Notes: generated from the sequence alone by a model not told the origin. DNA of 64,000 nucleotides from Amarobacillus sp046328225 (GCA_046328225.1 JAXLWZ010000001.1:124001-188000); one strand, 5' to 3'; positions 15,998 to 24,271 are shown, counted from the stretch's first letter. Program-made: numbers and translations.

Positions 15998-16930
15998 TTA
16001 GGCCTGGGCGGCCGGCTGCGGGCGGCGATGGCGGTCGTACATCGAGCCGGTCTGCGCGATCGGCTTGAAGGCGTTCTCCATCTGCTTCCCGCACTCCTCC
16101 AGCGACCAGCGCTCGTTCGAATGGATCGAGCGGATGGGCTCCGGGTTGGAGTAAAGGGTGATGTCGTAGCCGCTCGCGCCCACGACCCAGCCGCTGAGCC
16201 AGCTCGAGGCCTTCGAGGCCATGTACGTCACCGGGATGGCGACATTGTCCGGCGAGCGCCGCGGGTCCTCGACCTGGTCCGGCACACCGCCGCGGCGGCG
16301 CTCCGTGGGCACCGTCGCCGTCATGCGCGTGGCCGCGCCGGGGGCGATGGCGTTCGCCGTCACGCCGTAGCGGTGCAGCGAGTTCGCGCAGGCATAGGTG
16401 AAGCCGACGATGCCGAGCTTCGCGGCAGCGTAGTTCGGCTGGCCGGGGGCGCCGAAGAGGCCCGATCCCGAGGAGAAGTTGATCAGGCGGTAATCGCCTT
16501 CGCGCGCCTGCCGCCAGTAGATCGAGGCGAACTTCGTGGTGTTGAACGTGCCCTTGGCGTGCACGCTCATCACGCTGTCCCAGTCGTCCTCGGTCATGTT
16601 GAAGACCATGCGGTCGCGAAGGATGCCCGCGACGTTGACGAGCACATCGAGGCGGCCGAATTCATCGAGCGCCGTCTTGATGATGTTCTCCGCGGCGTCG
16701 TGGTTGGCGACGTCGTCGTAGTTGGCGACGGCCTTGCCGCCGGCCGCCTTGATGTCGTTCACCACGCCGGCGGCGGGGGTGTTATCGGGCATGGAGCCAT
16801 CGACGGCCACACCGAGGTCGTTGACGACGACGGCGGCGCCTTCGGAGGCCATGAGGCGCGCGATGCTCGCGCCGATGCCGCGGCCGGAACCGGTGACGAT
16901 CGCGACGCGCCCTTCGAGAGAGTTACCCAT
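15998..16930 (-). CDS. Short-chain dehydrogenase, (3R)-hydroxyacyl-CoA type
   Basis: A 310-residue SDR. The cofactor loop is TGSGRGIG (14-21), then NVAGILRDR with the active-site Ser in INFSSGSG and Tyr/Lys in YAAAK. The insert VVVNDLGVAVDGS after beta-2 and the length match the dehydrogenase unit of multifunctional (3R)-hydroxyacyl-CoA enzymes. It probably oxidises a 3-hydroxyacyl-CoA with NAD+. AAGGAAG precedes the ATG by seven bases. It fits with the acyl-CoA dehydrogenase and enoyl-CoA hydratase elsewhere in the window. Confidence 0.85.
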   Translation of the reverse strand: MGNSLEGRVAIVTGSGRGIGASIARLMASEGAAVVVNDLGVAVDGSMPDNTPAAGVVNDIKAAGGKAVANYDDVANHDAAENIIKTALDEFGRLDVLVNVAGILRDRMVFNMTEDDWDSVMSVHAKGTFNTTKFASIYWRQAREGDYRLINFSSGSGLFGAPGQPNYAAAKLGIVGFTYACANSLHRYGVTANAIAPGAATRMTATVPTERRRGGVPDQVEDPRRSPDNVAIPVTYMASKASSWLSGWVVGASGYDITLYSNPEPIRSIHSNERWSLEECGKQMENAFKPIAQTGSMYDRHRRPQPAAQA

Positions 16931-16990
16931 GGGATTCGACTTCCTTCTTCATGGATTGGCGGCTGCCCGCCGTGCAACGGGGGAGTATAC

Positions 16991-17239
16991 AGGGAAAGAG
17001 AAAAGAGGAAGGAGGAAAGAGGAAAGGGGGCTCGAGGTTCGAGGCTCGAGGCTCGAGGCGGGGCAACCCCGCGGGGAGCCGTGCTCCCCGCACGGGGTTG
17101 ATCCCCTGGTAACTCGGAACTTGGAACCGGGAACTCCAAGAGGAAAGGGCTCGCGCCACACCCGCCCCGCGCCGTGGGCTTCCCGTGGGGCTGTCCCCGT
17201 CTCCTTTTCTCCTTCCTCTTTTCTCTTTTTCTCTGCCCG
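16991..17239. repeat. Heptamer repeat element H5
   Basis: AGAAAAG/GAGGAAA heptamers, four GCTCGAG heptamers, core GGGGCAACCCCGCGGGGAG...CTCCCCGCACGGGGTTGATCCCC, degenerate GGGAACT words, then a pyrimidine arm (CTCCTTTTCTCCTTCCTC...) inverted to the left arm. The right arm abuts the truncated MFS frame directly. Confidence 0.9.
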
Positions 17240-18277
17240 ATGCCCACGGGCGCCGTGGCGGACCACTGGGGGCGGTCGCGGTCGCTCGCGCTGGGGGCCG
17301 TGGCGCTGGGGATTTCGATCCTGCTGTTCGCCTACACCACGAACTTCGCCATCTTGCTCGCGTCGTTCATGCTCTGGTCCGTCGCGGCCACGCTCATGTC
17401 GGGCGCCGATATGGCGTTGCTCTTCGATACCCTCAAAGCCGGCGGGCGCGAGGCCGAGTACGAACGCCGATCGGGACGGGGGCACGCCCTGGCCTGGGCG
17501 GGAGCCGGCGTCGCCACCTTCGCCGGCGGGCCTATTGCCGCCGCGACCAGCCTTCGCACCGTCATCTTCACCGGCATCGCGACCTGCGCCGCGCTCGCCG
17601 CCGTCTCCCTGATGCTGCGCGAAGTGCCACATGCCCCCACCGCGCCGGCGACGCCCGCGGCCGGTCCCACGCCCGGGTATTGGCGCTCGATCTTCCATGC
17701 CATCCAGACCGCGTGGCGCGCTCGCGATGTCCGCGCCGTGATCCTGATGACCGGCGCCGCGACCGCCGGGGCGCACGCCATCGGCTATCTCGTGCAGCCC
17801 TACCTCCTCGATCGCGGGCTCGAAGTGGGCGTGCTCTTTTCGCTGCTGCAGGTGCCAACCATCGCCGCCGGCGTCGCGGGGTCGCTCATCGCCTCACGCT
17901 TCGTGGGCGGGCGCGCGGCCGCGATGGCGATGCTGCTGGTGCCGCTTCTCGCCGCGGCCGCCTACGGAGTGCTCGCGGTGGCGCCGGGGCTCACGGCCTA
18001 CGCCGCCATCCTCGTGCTGTTCCTGCTCTCGACCATCCTCCTGCCCGTGGCCAGCGGCTATGTGAACCGCCGCACCGCGAGCGAACGCCGCGCGACCGTC
18101 CTCTCCATGCAGGGCATGGTCACCAGCCTGACGATGGCGGCCCTCGCCCCCGGCTTCGGCGCCACCACCGACCACCGCGGCCTCCCCACCGCCTTCGTCC
18201 TCGGCGCCGCCGTCTCCCTCGTGACGCTCGTCGTCCTCGGGCCCGGCCTGAGGCGAGTGATGAGGAATGAGGAATGA
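17240..18277 (+). pseudogene. MFS transporter truncated at its N-terminus by a repeat element
   Basis: About 345 residues of a major facilitator protein. The remnant begins PTGAVADHWGRSRSLALG, which is the loop 2-3 motif that normally follows TM2, so roughly 50-60 residues including TM1 and TM2 are missing. In their place is heptamer element H5, whose pyrimidine arm stays open in frame (LLFSFLFSLFL) from a GTG at 17174. Around ten helices remain. The 3' end runs into GAGGAAT heptamers and stops as RRVMRNEE. A diverged copy of the last 40 codons lies downstream at 18392-18513. I judge the gene broken, though a repeat-coded start is possible. Confidence 0.65.
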
Positions 18278-18390
18278 GGAATGAGGGGAAGGCTCGAGGC
18301 GCGAGGCACGAGGAAGGGGCTACCCCGGGGGGAGTAAGCCTCCCCCGGGGCAGCCCCTGGGAACTGGTCACCGGGAACTGGGAACTACTT
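18258..18390. repeat. Heptamer repeat element H6
   Basis: GAGGAAT heptamers, GCTCGAG-like words, core GGGGCTACCCCGGGGGGAG...CTCCCCCGGGGCAGCCCC, then GGGAACT heptamers. It lies between the MFS 3' end and its duplicate. Its core is nearly identical to the second core of H7. Confidence 0.9.
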
Positions 18391-18391
18391 G

Positions 18392-18513
18392 ATGGCCGCC
18401 CTCGCACCCGGCTTCGGCGCCACCACCGACCACCGCGGCCTCCCCACCGCCTTCGCCCTCGGCGCCGCCGTCTCGCTCGTGACGTTTGTCGTGTTCGGGC
18501 CGGGGATGCGGCA
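18392..18513 (+). pseudogene. Duplicated 3' end of the MFS gene
   Basis: Repeats the final 40 codons of the preceding MFS frame (MAALAPGFGATTDHRGLPTAF...) with about a dozen substitutions, then continues into AGAAAAG heptamers instead of GAGGAAT ones. It has heptamer elements on both sides and no start of its own. Confidence 0.85.
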
Positions 18514-18740
18514 TTTGAGAGAAAAGAGAAATGAGGAAGGAGAAAAGGGCTGACGCGTGACGCTCGAGGCACGAGGAAGGGGCAACCCCGGGGGAGGCGT
18601 GCTCCCTCAGGGTAGCCCCTGGGAACTGGGAACTGGTCCCTGGGAACTCGTCGAGAGGCACGAGGAAGGGGCTACCCCGGGGGGAGTAAGCCTCCCCCGG
18701 GGATGCCCCTGGGAACTGACTACCGGGAACTGGGAACTCG
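18511..18740. repeat. Heptamer repeat element H7
   Basis: AGAAAAG heptamers, then two successive modules, each with a CGAGGCACGAGGAA lead, a core (GGGGCAACCCCG... and GGGGCTACCCCG...) and GGGAACT heptamers. It ends seven bases before the glnK stop. Confidence 0.9.
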
Positions 18741-18746
18741 CCGTCC

Positions 18747-19088
18747 TCAGACGGCCACGTCTCCCCGTTCGCCCGTGCGGACGCGGACGGCGGTTTCGAC
18801 GGGGATGACGAAGATCTTGCCGTCGCCGATGTTGCCCGTGCGCGCGGCGCGGATGATGGCGTCGATCGCGCGGTCCACCGCCATGTCGGCGACGACGACT
18901 TCGACCTTGATCTTGGGGAGCATATCAACCGTGACGGTTTCGCCGCCGCGGCCCTGGTGGACGATGCCGCGCTGCGCGCCGCGGCCGGTGACCTGGATGA
19001 AGTTCATCCCGTGGATGCCCAGGTCATCGAGGGCCTGCTTCACCTCGTTCAGCTTTTCCGGCCGGACGATGGCTTCGATCTTCTTCAT
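18747..19088 (-). CDS. glnK: PII signal protein GlnK with a Tyr-less T-loop
   Basis: A 113-residue PII protein: MKKIEAIVRPEKLNEV at the start, a T-loop around 37-55, TGNIGDGKIFV and the RTGERG end. PII binds ATP/ADP and 2-oxoglutarate and blocks the AmtB channel when nitrogen is plentiful. The T-loop reads GAQRGIVHQGRGGETVTVDML, so Tyr51 (the uridylylation site of E. coli GlnB/GlnK) is replaced by Gly. Uridylylation is therefore not possible, and regulation would rest on ligand binding or another modification. It lies downstream of amtB on the same strand. Confidence 0.93.
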   Translation of the reverse strand: MKKIEAIVRPEKLNEVKQALDDLGIHGMNFIQVTGRGAQRGIVHQGRGGETVTVDMLPKIKVEVVVADMAVDRAIDAIIRAARTGNIGDGKIFVIPVETAVRVRTGERGDVAV

Positions 19089-19168
19089 CGGTTCCTCTCC
19101 AATGGGTGTGGGCGGCTGCCCGGCGGATATTGGGTGCGCCGGCGGCGTGTGCGAAGCGTATCAGGCTG

Positions 19169-19202
19169 GGCGGCGCCCCCACCGCGTGGTGGGGGCGCCG
19201 CC
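19169..19202. terminator. Strong hairpin between amtB and glnK
   Basis: GGCGGCGCCCCCACC and its complement form a perfect 15-bp stem with a GCGT loop, 15 bases after the amtB stop. With no T tract it may act as a processing or attenuating hairpin that lowers glnK relative to amtB, or as an mRNA 3'-end stabiliser. Confidence 0.6.
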
Positions 19203-19216
19203 GGGGACCGGGACCG

Positions 19217-20587
19217 TCAGGGAGCAGCGGCGCCCTTTTCGAGCGATGCCGCGTAGGTGGCCGGCGGCGCCGGGAGAATCGGCCCGGGAGCCATCGGCAC
19301 GCCGCCTTCGTCCGTCGTGTAGGCCCGTTCGCCGTGCTGCGTCACATCCAGGCCCAACTCCTCTTCCTCGGCGCTGACGCGGATGCCAACGGTGAGGTCG
19401 AGCACCTTGAGCAGGATGAAGGTGACGATGAAGGAGTAGGCACCGATGACGCCGACGCCCACGAGGCTATCGGTGAGGCGGTTCCAGTTGCCGTTGATGA
19501 CGCCATCGGCGTAGGGCAGGCCGCTGACCGAGGCATCGGCGAAGATGCCCGTCGCGACCGCGCCCCAGATCCCGCCGACACCGTGCACGCCCACCACATC
19601 CAGGCTGTCATCGAAGCCGATGCGAGCCCGCAGCCGCACCGCGCCGTAGCAGAGCACGCCCGCCACGCCGCCGATGACGATGGCCGACATCGGTTCGACA
19701 TAGCCCGATGCCGGGGTGACCGCGACCAGGCCGGCCACCGCGCCCGAGACCGCGCCGACGACGCTCGGCTTGCCGCCCGCCCACCAGTTGATGAGCGTCC
19801 AGAGGAGGGCCGCCGTGGCCGCCGCGAGGGCCGTGTTCACGAAAGCGTAGACCGCCTGGGGCGTCGCCCCGCCGGCGCTGCCCGCGTTGAACCCGAACCA
19901 GCCGAACCAGAGGATGGCGCCGCCGAGGACGACCATCGTGATGTCGTGCGGCTCCATCGATTCCGCGCCGTAGCCCTTGCGCTTGCCGAAGACCAGCACC
20001 GCCGCGATGGCCGCGAAGCCCGCGTTCACGTGAATCGCCAGCCCACCGGCGAAGTCGAGCGAGTTCAGGCCGATGTCCGGCTTGTCCGCGTTCGTCGCGA
20101 AGGCGCTGAGCCAGCCATCGTAGGCGAACACCCAGTGCGCCACCGGCACATACACGAGCAGCGCCCAGGCCGCCGTGAAGACGAGGAACGGCCCGAACTT
20201 CGCCCGTTCGGCGAAGGCGCCCGTGATGAGCGCGGGCGTGATGATCGCGAACATCAGCTGGAAGGCCATGAACAGCAGGTGGGGAATGCCCACGCCGTAG
20301 ACGGCGCCGTTCGGCCCGCCCATCTCGGCGCCCACGCCGCTGAGGAAGGCCCAATCGAAGTTGCCGATGAGGCCCCTGCCCTGGTCCGGGCCGAAGGCGA
20401 GCGAATAGCCCACCACCACCCAGATGATGGCGACGACGCCCGTCGTGATGAACGACTGCATGATCGTCGCGAGGACGTTCTTGTTCCGCGTCAGCCCTCC
20501 ATAGAAGAACCCGAGACCGGGCGTCATGAAGAGCACCAGCGCGGAGGCGGTCAGCATCCAGGCGATGTTTCCGCTGTTCAGTTCCAT
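19217..20587 (-). CDS. amtB: Ammonium transporter AmtB
   Basis: A 456-residue Amt channel with 11 membrane helices. The family signatures are MTPGLGFFYGGLTRNKN near the start, DFAGGLAIHVNAG (first pore His) and DVVGVHGVGGIWG (second pore His), with FNAGSAGG between. The 40-residue cytoplasmic tail is Pro/Ala-rich. It conducts NH3/NH4+ and is gated by GlnK, which is encoded next. Four to five GlnR-type half-sites on 11-bp spacing lie 90-140 bp upstream, so nitrogen limitation probably induces it. Confidence 0.95.
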   Translation of the reverse strand: MELNSGNIAWMLTASALVLFMTPGLGFFYGGLTRNKNVLATIMQSFITTGVVAIIWVVVGYSLAFGPDQGRGLIGNFDWAFLSGVGAEMGGPNGAVYGVGIPHLLFMAFQLMFAIITPALITGAFAERAKFGPFLVFTAAWALLVYVPVAHWVFAYDGWLSAFATNADKPDIGLNSLDFAGGLAIHVNAGFAAIAAVLVFGKRKGYGAESMEPHDITMVVLGGAILWFGWFGFNAGSAGGATPQAVYAFVNTALAAATAALLWTLINWWAGGKPSVVGAVSGAVAGLVAVTPASGYVEPMSAIVIGGVAGVLCYGAVRLRARIGFDDSLDVVGVHGVGGIWGAVATGIFADASVSGLPYADGVINGNWNRLTDSLVGVGVIGAYSFIVTFILLKVLDLTVGIRVSAEEEELGLDVTQHGERAYTTDEGGVPMAPGPILPAPPATYAASLEKGAAAP

Positions 20588-20676
20588 TCCCCGTACCCCG
20601 CTTAATGGCTGCCGGCCGGGGATGGATCACCCCCGGACCGATGCGCCAAACGGTAGGAGCGCGAGATTTCCCGGCC

Positions 20677-20725
20677 GTTTCCCGGGCGTTACGGGGGCAT
20701 TTCCTGATCGTTACGCTCATGTTTC
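20677..20725 (-). promoter_or_regulatory. GlnR-type operator array upstream of amtB
   Basis: Read on the plus strand: GTTTC-n6-GTTAC-n6-ATTTC-n6-GTTAC-n6-GTTTC, five pentamers exactly 11 bp apart (677, 688, 699, 710, 721). On the amtB strand this gives the actinobacterial GlnR box GTnAC-n6-GaAAC twice (GTAAC-n6-GAAAC and GTAAC-n6-GAAAT). The same a1-b1-a2-b2 layout controls amtB in Streptomyces. Confidence 0.75.
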
Positions 20726-20891
20726 GTGGGCCGAACGGCCATGGCCGCGATTCGCAAGCAATTGGTGGTAAATTTGCGCCGTAACGCAACGGTAGAGTTG
20801 CGGTGAAGCCCACGCCGGGGGATGATTTTCCTTACATCGCCGGGCTGCCATCCACCCCGCTTAAGCAACCTTTCCACGTGACTGTGTTGTA

Positions 20892-20920
20892 TTGACCGGA
20901 AGGTAAGCACTGCCTAGCGT
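20892..20920 (+). promoter_or_regulatory. Putative promoter of the XRE regulator gene
   Basis: TTGACC (20892-20897), a 17-bp spacer and TAGCGT (20915-20920), about 70 bp before the ATG at 20991. Confidence 0.45.
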
Positions 20921-20990
20921 GACATTCGAGCGACGACGAAGACCGTGCTGTGGGGCGGTGGGGCACGATGAAGTGGGGACCGAAAACCGA

Positions 20991-21368
20991 ATGACCAGGG
21001 CGACCATGGAGAACGGGAAGCCTCCCGTATCGGCAGGGCTGGGCAGCCGTATCCGCGCCGCGCGCCGCGATGCGGGCATGAGCCAGGGGCAGCTCGCGCA
21101 GGCCCTCAGCACCACCCAGAGCGCCATCAGCCTCTACGAGGCGGGCCAGCGTTCCGTCGGCATCGATATGCTCCTGAACGTCGCCCGCATCCTCAACCGC
21201 CCCCTCCATTACTTCCTCGGCGAAGACGGCGACATGCTCTACGTCAAGGACAGCGATATCGCCGAGCTCATCTCCGAGCTCGAAAAGCACCCGGAAGACC
21301 TCCCGGACCTGCTCGCCTACTGGCACTTCCTCCGCTGGCGCCGCACGAGCACCAACGGCCGCCACTAG
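20991..21368 (+). CDS. XRE-family transcriptional regulator
   Basis: A 125-residue protein with one cro/CI helix-turn-helix at about 18-72 (LGSRIRAARRDAGMSQGQLA ... TTQSAISLYEAGQRSVGIDML). A C-terminal tail follows (LISELEKHPEDLPDLLAYWHF), rich in acidic and aromatic residues. I start at ATG 20991 with GGGGA upstream; ATG 21006 is an alternative. It is divergent from amtB, so a link to nitrogen control is possible but not shown. A textbook terminator follows the stop. Confidence 0.8.
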   Translation: MTRATMENGKPPVSAGLGSRIRAARRDAGMSQGQLAQALSTTQSAISLYEAGQRSVGIDMLLNVARILNRPLHYFLGEDGDMLYVKDSDIAELISELEKHPEDLPDLLAYWHFLRWRRTSTNGRH

Positions 21369-21389
21369 GCCAACCTTCGTTCACAAGCG

Positions 21390-21420
21390 ACAACCCCGGT
21401 GACGAGCCGGGGTTGTTTTT
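21390..21420 (+). terminator. Rho-independent terminator of the XRE gene
   Basis: ACAACCCCGG and CCGGGGTTGT pair over 10 bp around a 7-nt loop and are followed by TTTTT. Confidence 0.93.
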
Positions 21421-21472
21421 CGCCCTGCGCACCGGCCCGGCACGGAGCGCCCGCCTCCGCTACGCTCCCCCG

Positions 21473-22726
21473 ATGCGATTCCGCCGCGGCCTCTGGCGCC
21501 ACCCGGACTTCCTCAGGCTGTGGGCGGGGACGACGATCTCGCTCATCGGCTCCGGGCTCGGCGCGATGCAGTTCACCGCGCTCCTCTTTCTCGATGCTTC
21601 TGCCCGCGAAATGGCCGGTCTCACCGCCGTGGGCGTCCTCCCCGGGCTCGTGGGCGGCCTCGCCGCCGGCGCCTGGACCGATCGTGCCCGCCGCCGCCCG
21701 ATTCTCATCACCGCCGATCTCGCACGCGCCGCCTTGCTTTTGTCGCTGCCCGCCGCCGCCCTCTTCGATGCCCTGGCGATGGCGCAGCTCTACGCCGTCG
21801 CCTTCCTCCTCGGCGGCCTCGGCATCCTCTTCGATGTCGCCTACCGTTCGTACCTGCCCGCGCTCGTGGCGAAGGAGGAGCTGATCGAGGCGAACAGCAA
21901 GATCGCCGCCAGCGGTTCCGCCGCCGAGATCTTCGCCTTCAGCCTCGGCGGCTGGATCAGCCAGCTCGCGAGCGCGCTCACCGCCTGCGTCGCCGATGCC
22001 CTCTCCTTCCTCGGCTCCGCCTTCTTCCTCGCGCGCATCCGAGCGGGGGAGCCCGCGCCCGAGCGGCTCGAAATCGAGGGCGGCCTCGCCCGCGAGGCAT
22101 TCCAGGGTTTCGCCACCATCCGCCGCGATGCCCGCCTCCTCGGCATCGCCGCCAGCGTCACCGGCGTGCACCTGAGCCACGGGCTCATCGGCGCCGTCAT
22201 CCTCGTGTACGCGAACCGCACGCTCGGCCTCGCGCCGGGCGTGATGGGGCTCGTGTTCGCCGTCGGCGGCATCACCTCCCTCGCCGGGACGATGGCCACC
22301 ACGGGCATGACGCGTCGCTTCGGCGCCGGACGCGCGCTCGTGTTCGCGAGCTTCGCCGGTGCGCTCGCATCGCTCACCCTGCCCGCCGCGCGCGGCCCCG
22401 AGATCGCCGCCATCGCCTTCCTTGTCTCCGGGCAGGTCCTCAGCGACCCCTTCGACGCCGTCCGCGAAATCACCCGCACCAGCGTCGAACAGGCCATCAC
22501 CCCCGATGCCGTGCGCGGGCGGGTGAACGCCGGCCTCCAGCTCCTCGCCATGACCGCGCAGCTCGCCGGGTCGCTCGCGGCCATCGCCTTCGTGCCCGCG
22601 CTCGGCATTCGCGCCATCCTCCTGATGGCCACCGCCAGCCAGCTCGCCGGCGCGGCGGCTCTCGCCCTTTCGCCCGTGCGCCACGAACACGACCTCGAAG
22701 CCGCCCGCCCCGCGCCTATCGCCTGA
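21473..22726 (+). CDS. MFS exporter, EntS-like
   Basis: A 417-residue major facilitator protein with 12 predicted helices. The start MRFRRGLWRHPDFLRLWAGTTISLIGSG is typical of the EntS/MFS_3 drug and siderophore exporter group. The loop motif GAWTDRARRRPILI follows TM2, and a matching GMTRRFGAGRAL motif lies in the second half. ATG 21473 is preferred; an earlier in-frame ATG at 21413 lies inside the preceding terminator. Substrate unknown. It ends 32 bases before the HAD gene and may be co-transcribed with it. Confidence 0.82.
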   Translation: MRFRRGLWRHPDFLRLWAGTTISLIGSGLGAMQFTALLFLDASAREMAGLTAVGVLPGLVGGLAAGAWTDRARRRPILITADLARAALLLSLPAAALFDALAMAQLYAVAFLLGGLGILFDVAYRSYLPALVAKEELIEANSKIAASGSAAEIFAFSLGGWISQLASALTACVADALSFLGSAFFLARIRAGEPAPERLEIEGGLAREAFQGFATIRRDARLLGIAASVTGVHLSHGLIGAVILVYANRTLGLAPGVMGLVFAVGGITSLAGTMATTGMTRRFGAGRALVFASFAGALASLTLPAARGPEIAAIAFLVSGQVLSDPFDAVREITRTSVEQAITPDAVRGRVNAGLQLLAMTAQLAGSLAAIAFVPALGIRAILLMATASQLAGAAALALSPVRHEHDLEAARPAPIA

Positions 22727-22758
22727 CGCGCCGCTACAATCCCGCCCGGAGGGACGCC

Positions 22759-23391
22759 ATGGGACAGCTGCGCGCGGTCATCTTCGATGTCGGGGGCGTG
22801 CTCACGACGTCGCCCGTCACCGCCATCCGCGATTGGGCGGTGGGCCAGGGGATCGACTACGGCGTGCTCGGCCCGATGCTCGCCCACACCGAGAGCGCCT
22901 GGTCACGCTACGAAAAGAGCCTCCTCAGCGAGGACGAGTTCGTCGTCGCCTGCGAGGAGGAGGCGCGCGCCCACGGCATCGCCGGGCTGGATGCGCGCAC
23001 CATGCAGAACATCGCCTTTCGCGGCCAGGCCGTGCGCCCCGAGATGATCGCCGTCGTTCGCCACCTCAAGGGCAAGGTCGCCCTTGGCTGCATCACCAAC
23101 AACGTCGTGCGCGAGGATTCCCGCCCCCGCGGCGTGTGGGACCTCGGCGCCCTCTTCGAATGCGTCATCGAATCGGCGAAGGTGGGCATCCGCAAGCCCG
23201 ACCCGGCGATCTACCGCATGGCCTGCGAAGCGCTCGGCGTCACCCCGCCCGAAGCCGCCTTCCTCGACGACCTGGGCGCGAACCTCAAAGGCGCCCGCGC
23301 CCTCGGCATGACCACGATCAAGGTCGACCACACGGCCAGCGCCATCGAGGAGTTGGAACGTGCGCTGGGGATGCCGCTGCCGCGGGAATAG
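22759..23391 (+). CDS. HAD-IA hydrolase
   Basis: A 210-residue HAD phosphatase. Motif I is FDVGGVL (residues 9-15; the second Asp of DxD is replaced by Gly, as in the epoxide-hydrolase-N-terminal/Acad10 group). Motif II is in GCITNNVV, the Lys in KVGIRKPDP and motif IV in FLDDLGANLKGA. The GGAGGG site sits six bases before the ATG. This subgroup includes soluble epoxide hydrolase phosphatase domains and ACAD10-type enzymes; the substrate is unknown. The TAG stop runs straight into AGAAAAG heptamers. Confidence 0.82.
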   Translation: MGQLRAVIFDVGGVLTTSPVTAIRDWAVGQGIDYGVLGPMLAHTESAWSRYEKSLLSEDEFVVACEEEARAHGIAGLDARTMQNIAFRGQAVRPEMIAVVRHLKGKVALGCITNNVVREDSRPRGVWDLGALFECVIESAKVGIRKPDPAIYRMACEALGVTPPEAAFLDDLGANLKGARALGMTTIKVDHTASAIEELERALGMPLPRE

Positions 23392-23522
23392 AGAAAAGAG
23401 AAAAGAGGAAGGAGAAAAGGAGAGACGAGTTCCCGGTTTCCGGTTCCCAGTTCCCAGGGGATCGGCCCCGGCGGGGGTGATCCCCGTCTCCTTTTCTCTT
23501 TCCTCTTTTCTCTTTTCTCTGT
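23390..23522. repeat. Heptamer repeat element H8
   Basis: Outer arms of AGAAAAG/GAGGAAG heptamers form a 34-bp inverted repeat with one mismatch (about 23390-23424 and 23488-23522). Inside are TTCCCGG/TTCCCAG words and core AGGGGATCGGCCCCG...GGGGTGATCCCCG. It begins in the TAG stop of the HAD gene. Confidence 0.92.
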
Positions 23523-23618
23523 CTCGCCGACCGGCTCCGAATCGCATGCTAGGATCGGTCGCGATCGGCTCCCGGGGCGCGCGCGTTTGCCGGATAGCGG
23601 GGGCGATGGGGGTGCCGG

Positions 23619-24152
23619 TTGGAATCCGAACAGTACGTCTCGCCGGTGCTGGCGGCGCTCTCGATTGGTGTCGTGTTCGCCGTGCTCATAGCCATGCTCG
23701 TCCTCGAAGCGCCCTGGGCCGGCCGCGTCCGCGACTTCTTCGCCGACCGGGCCCAGCTGGCCATGTTCGTGGTCGCATTCACGGCGATGGCTTCTTCCCT
23801 TTACTACTCCGAGTACGTGAAGTTCATCCCCTGCGAGTTCTGCTGGCTCCAGCGCATCGCCATGTACCCGCTCGCCGTGCTGCTGTTCGTCGCGCTCGTC
23901 TCCCGCGACCGGCTCTCGCCGCGCTACATCCTCACGCTCGCGGCGGTGGGGCTTTCGCTTTCGATCTATCACTACCAGCTGCAGCTCTTCCCCGAACAGA
24001 AGGGCGTCTGCTCCGGCCTCGTCTCCTGCACCGACCGCAACGTGGCCGAGTTCGTGATCGTTTCGATCCCGTTCATGGCCGGCGCCGGCTTCCTCACGGT
24101 CCTCCTGCTCCAGCTGGGCGAATACCGGGCCCGCCGCTGGCGGGGCGGGTAA
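23619..24152 (+). CDS. DsbB/BdbC-like disulfide oxidoreductase
   Basis: A 177-residue membrane protein with about five helices. The quinone-side redox pair is CEFCWLQR (about residues 70-77) and the second exoplasmic pair is CSGLVSC (about 133-139). It would reoxidise a thioredoxin-like oxidase and pass electrons to quinone, so that secreted proteins form disulfides. The CxxC-W-x-x-R signature is diagnostic. The start is a TTG with a weak site. No DsbA partner is adjacent. Confidence 0.85.
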   Translation: MESEQYVSPVLAALSIGVVFAVLIAMLVLEAPWAGRVRDFFADRAQLAMFVVAFTAMASSLYYSEYVKFIPCEFCWLQRIAMYPLAVLLFVALVSRDRLSPRYILTLAAVGLSLSIYHYQLQLFPEQKGVCSGLVSCTDRNVAEFVIVSIPFMAGAGFLTVLLLQLGEYRARRWRGG

Positions 24153-24240
24153 GAGACGAGAGAAAGGAGGAAAGAGAAACGGAGACGGGGGCAACCCCGT
24201 GCCGGGGTCGATCCCCTGGGAACTGGGAACCGGGAACCGG
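24152..24240. repeat. Heptamer repeat element H9, left part
   Basis: AGAAAGG heptamers, core GGGGGCAACCCCGTGCCGGGGTCGATCCCC and GGGAACT/GGGAACC words. It is interrupted by the IS3 element after CGG and continues at 25524. Confidence 0.88.
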
Positions 24241-24271
24241 TGGGCTTGCCCCGATTTGACGGACAGTGTTC

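Noticed and set aside
19106..20605. 499-codon plus-strand frame opposite amtB
   Set aside because: Antisense shadow with an Arg/Asp/His-rich product; amtB motifs are certain.
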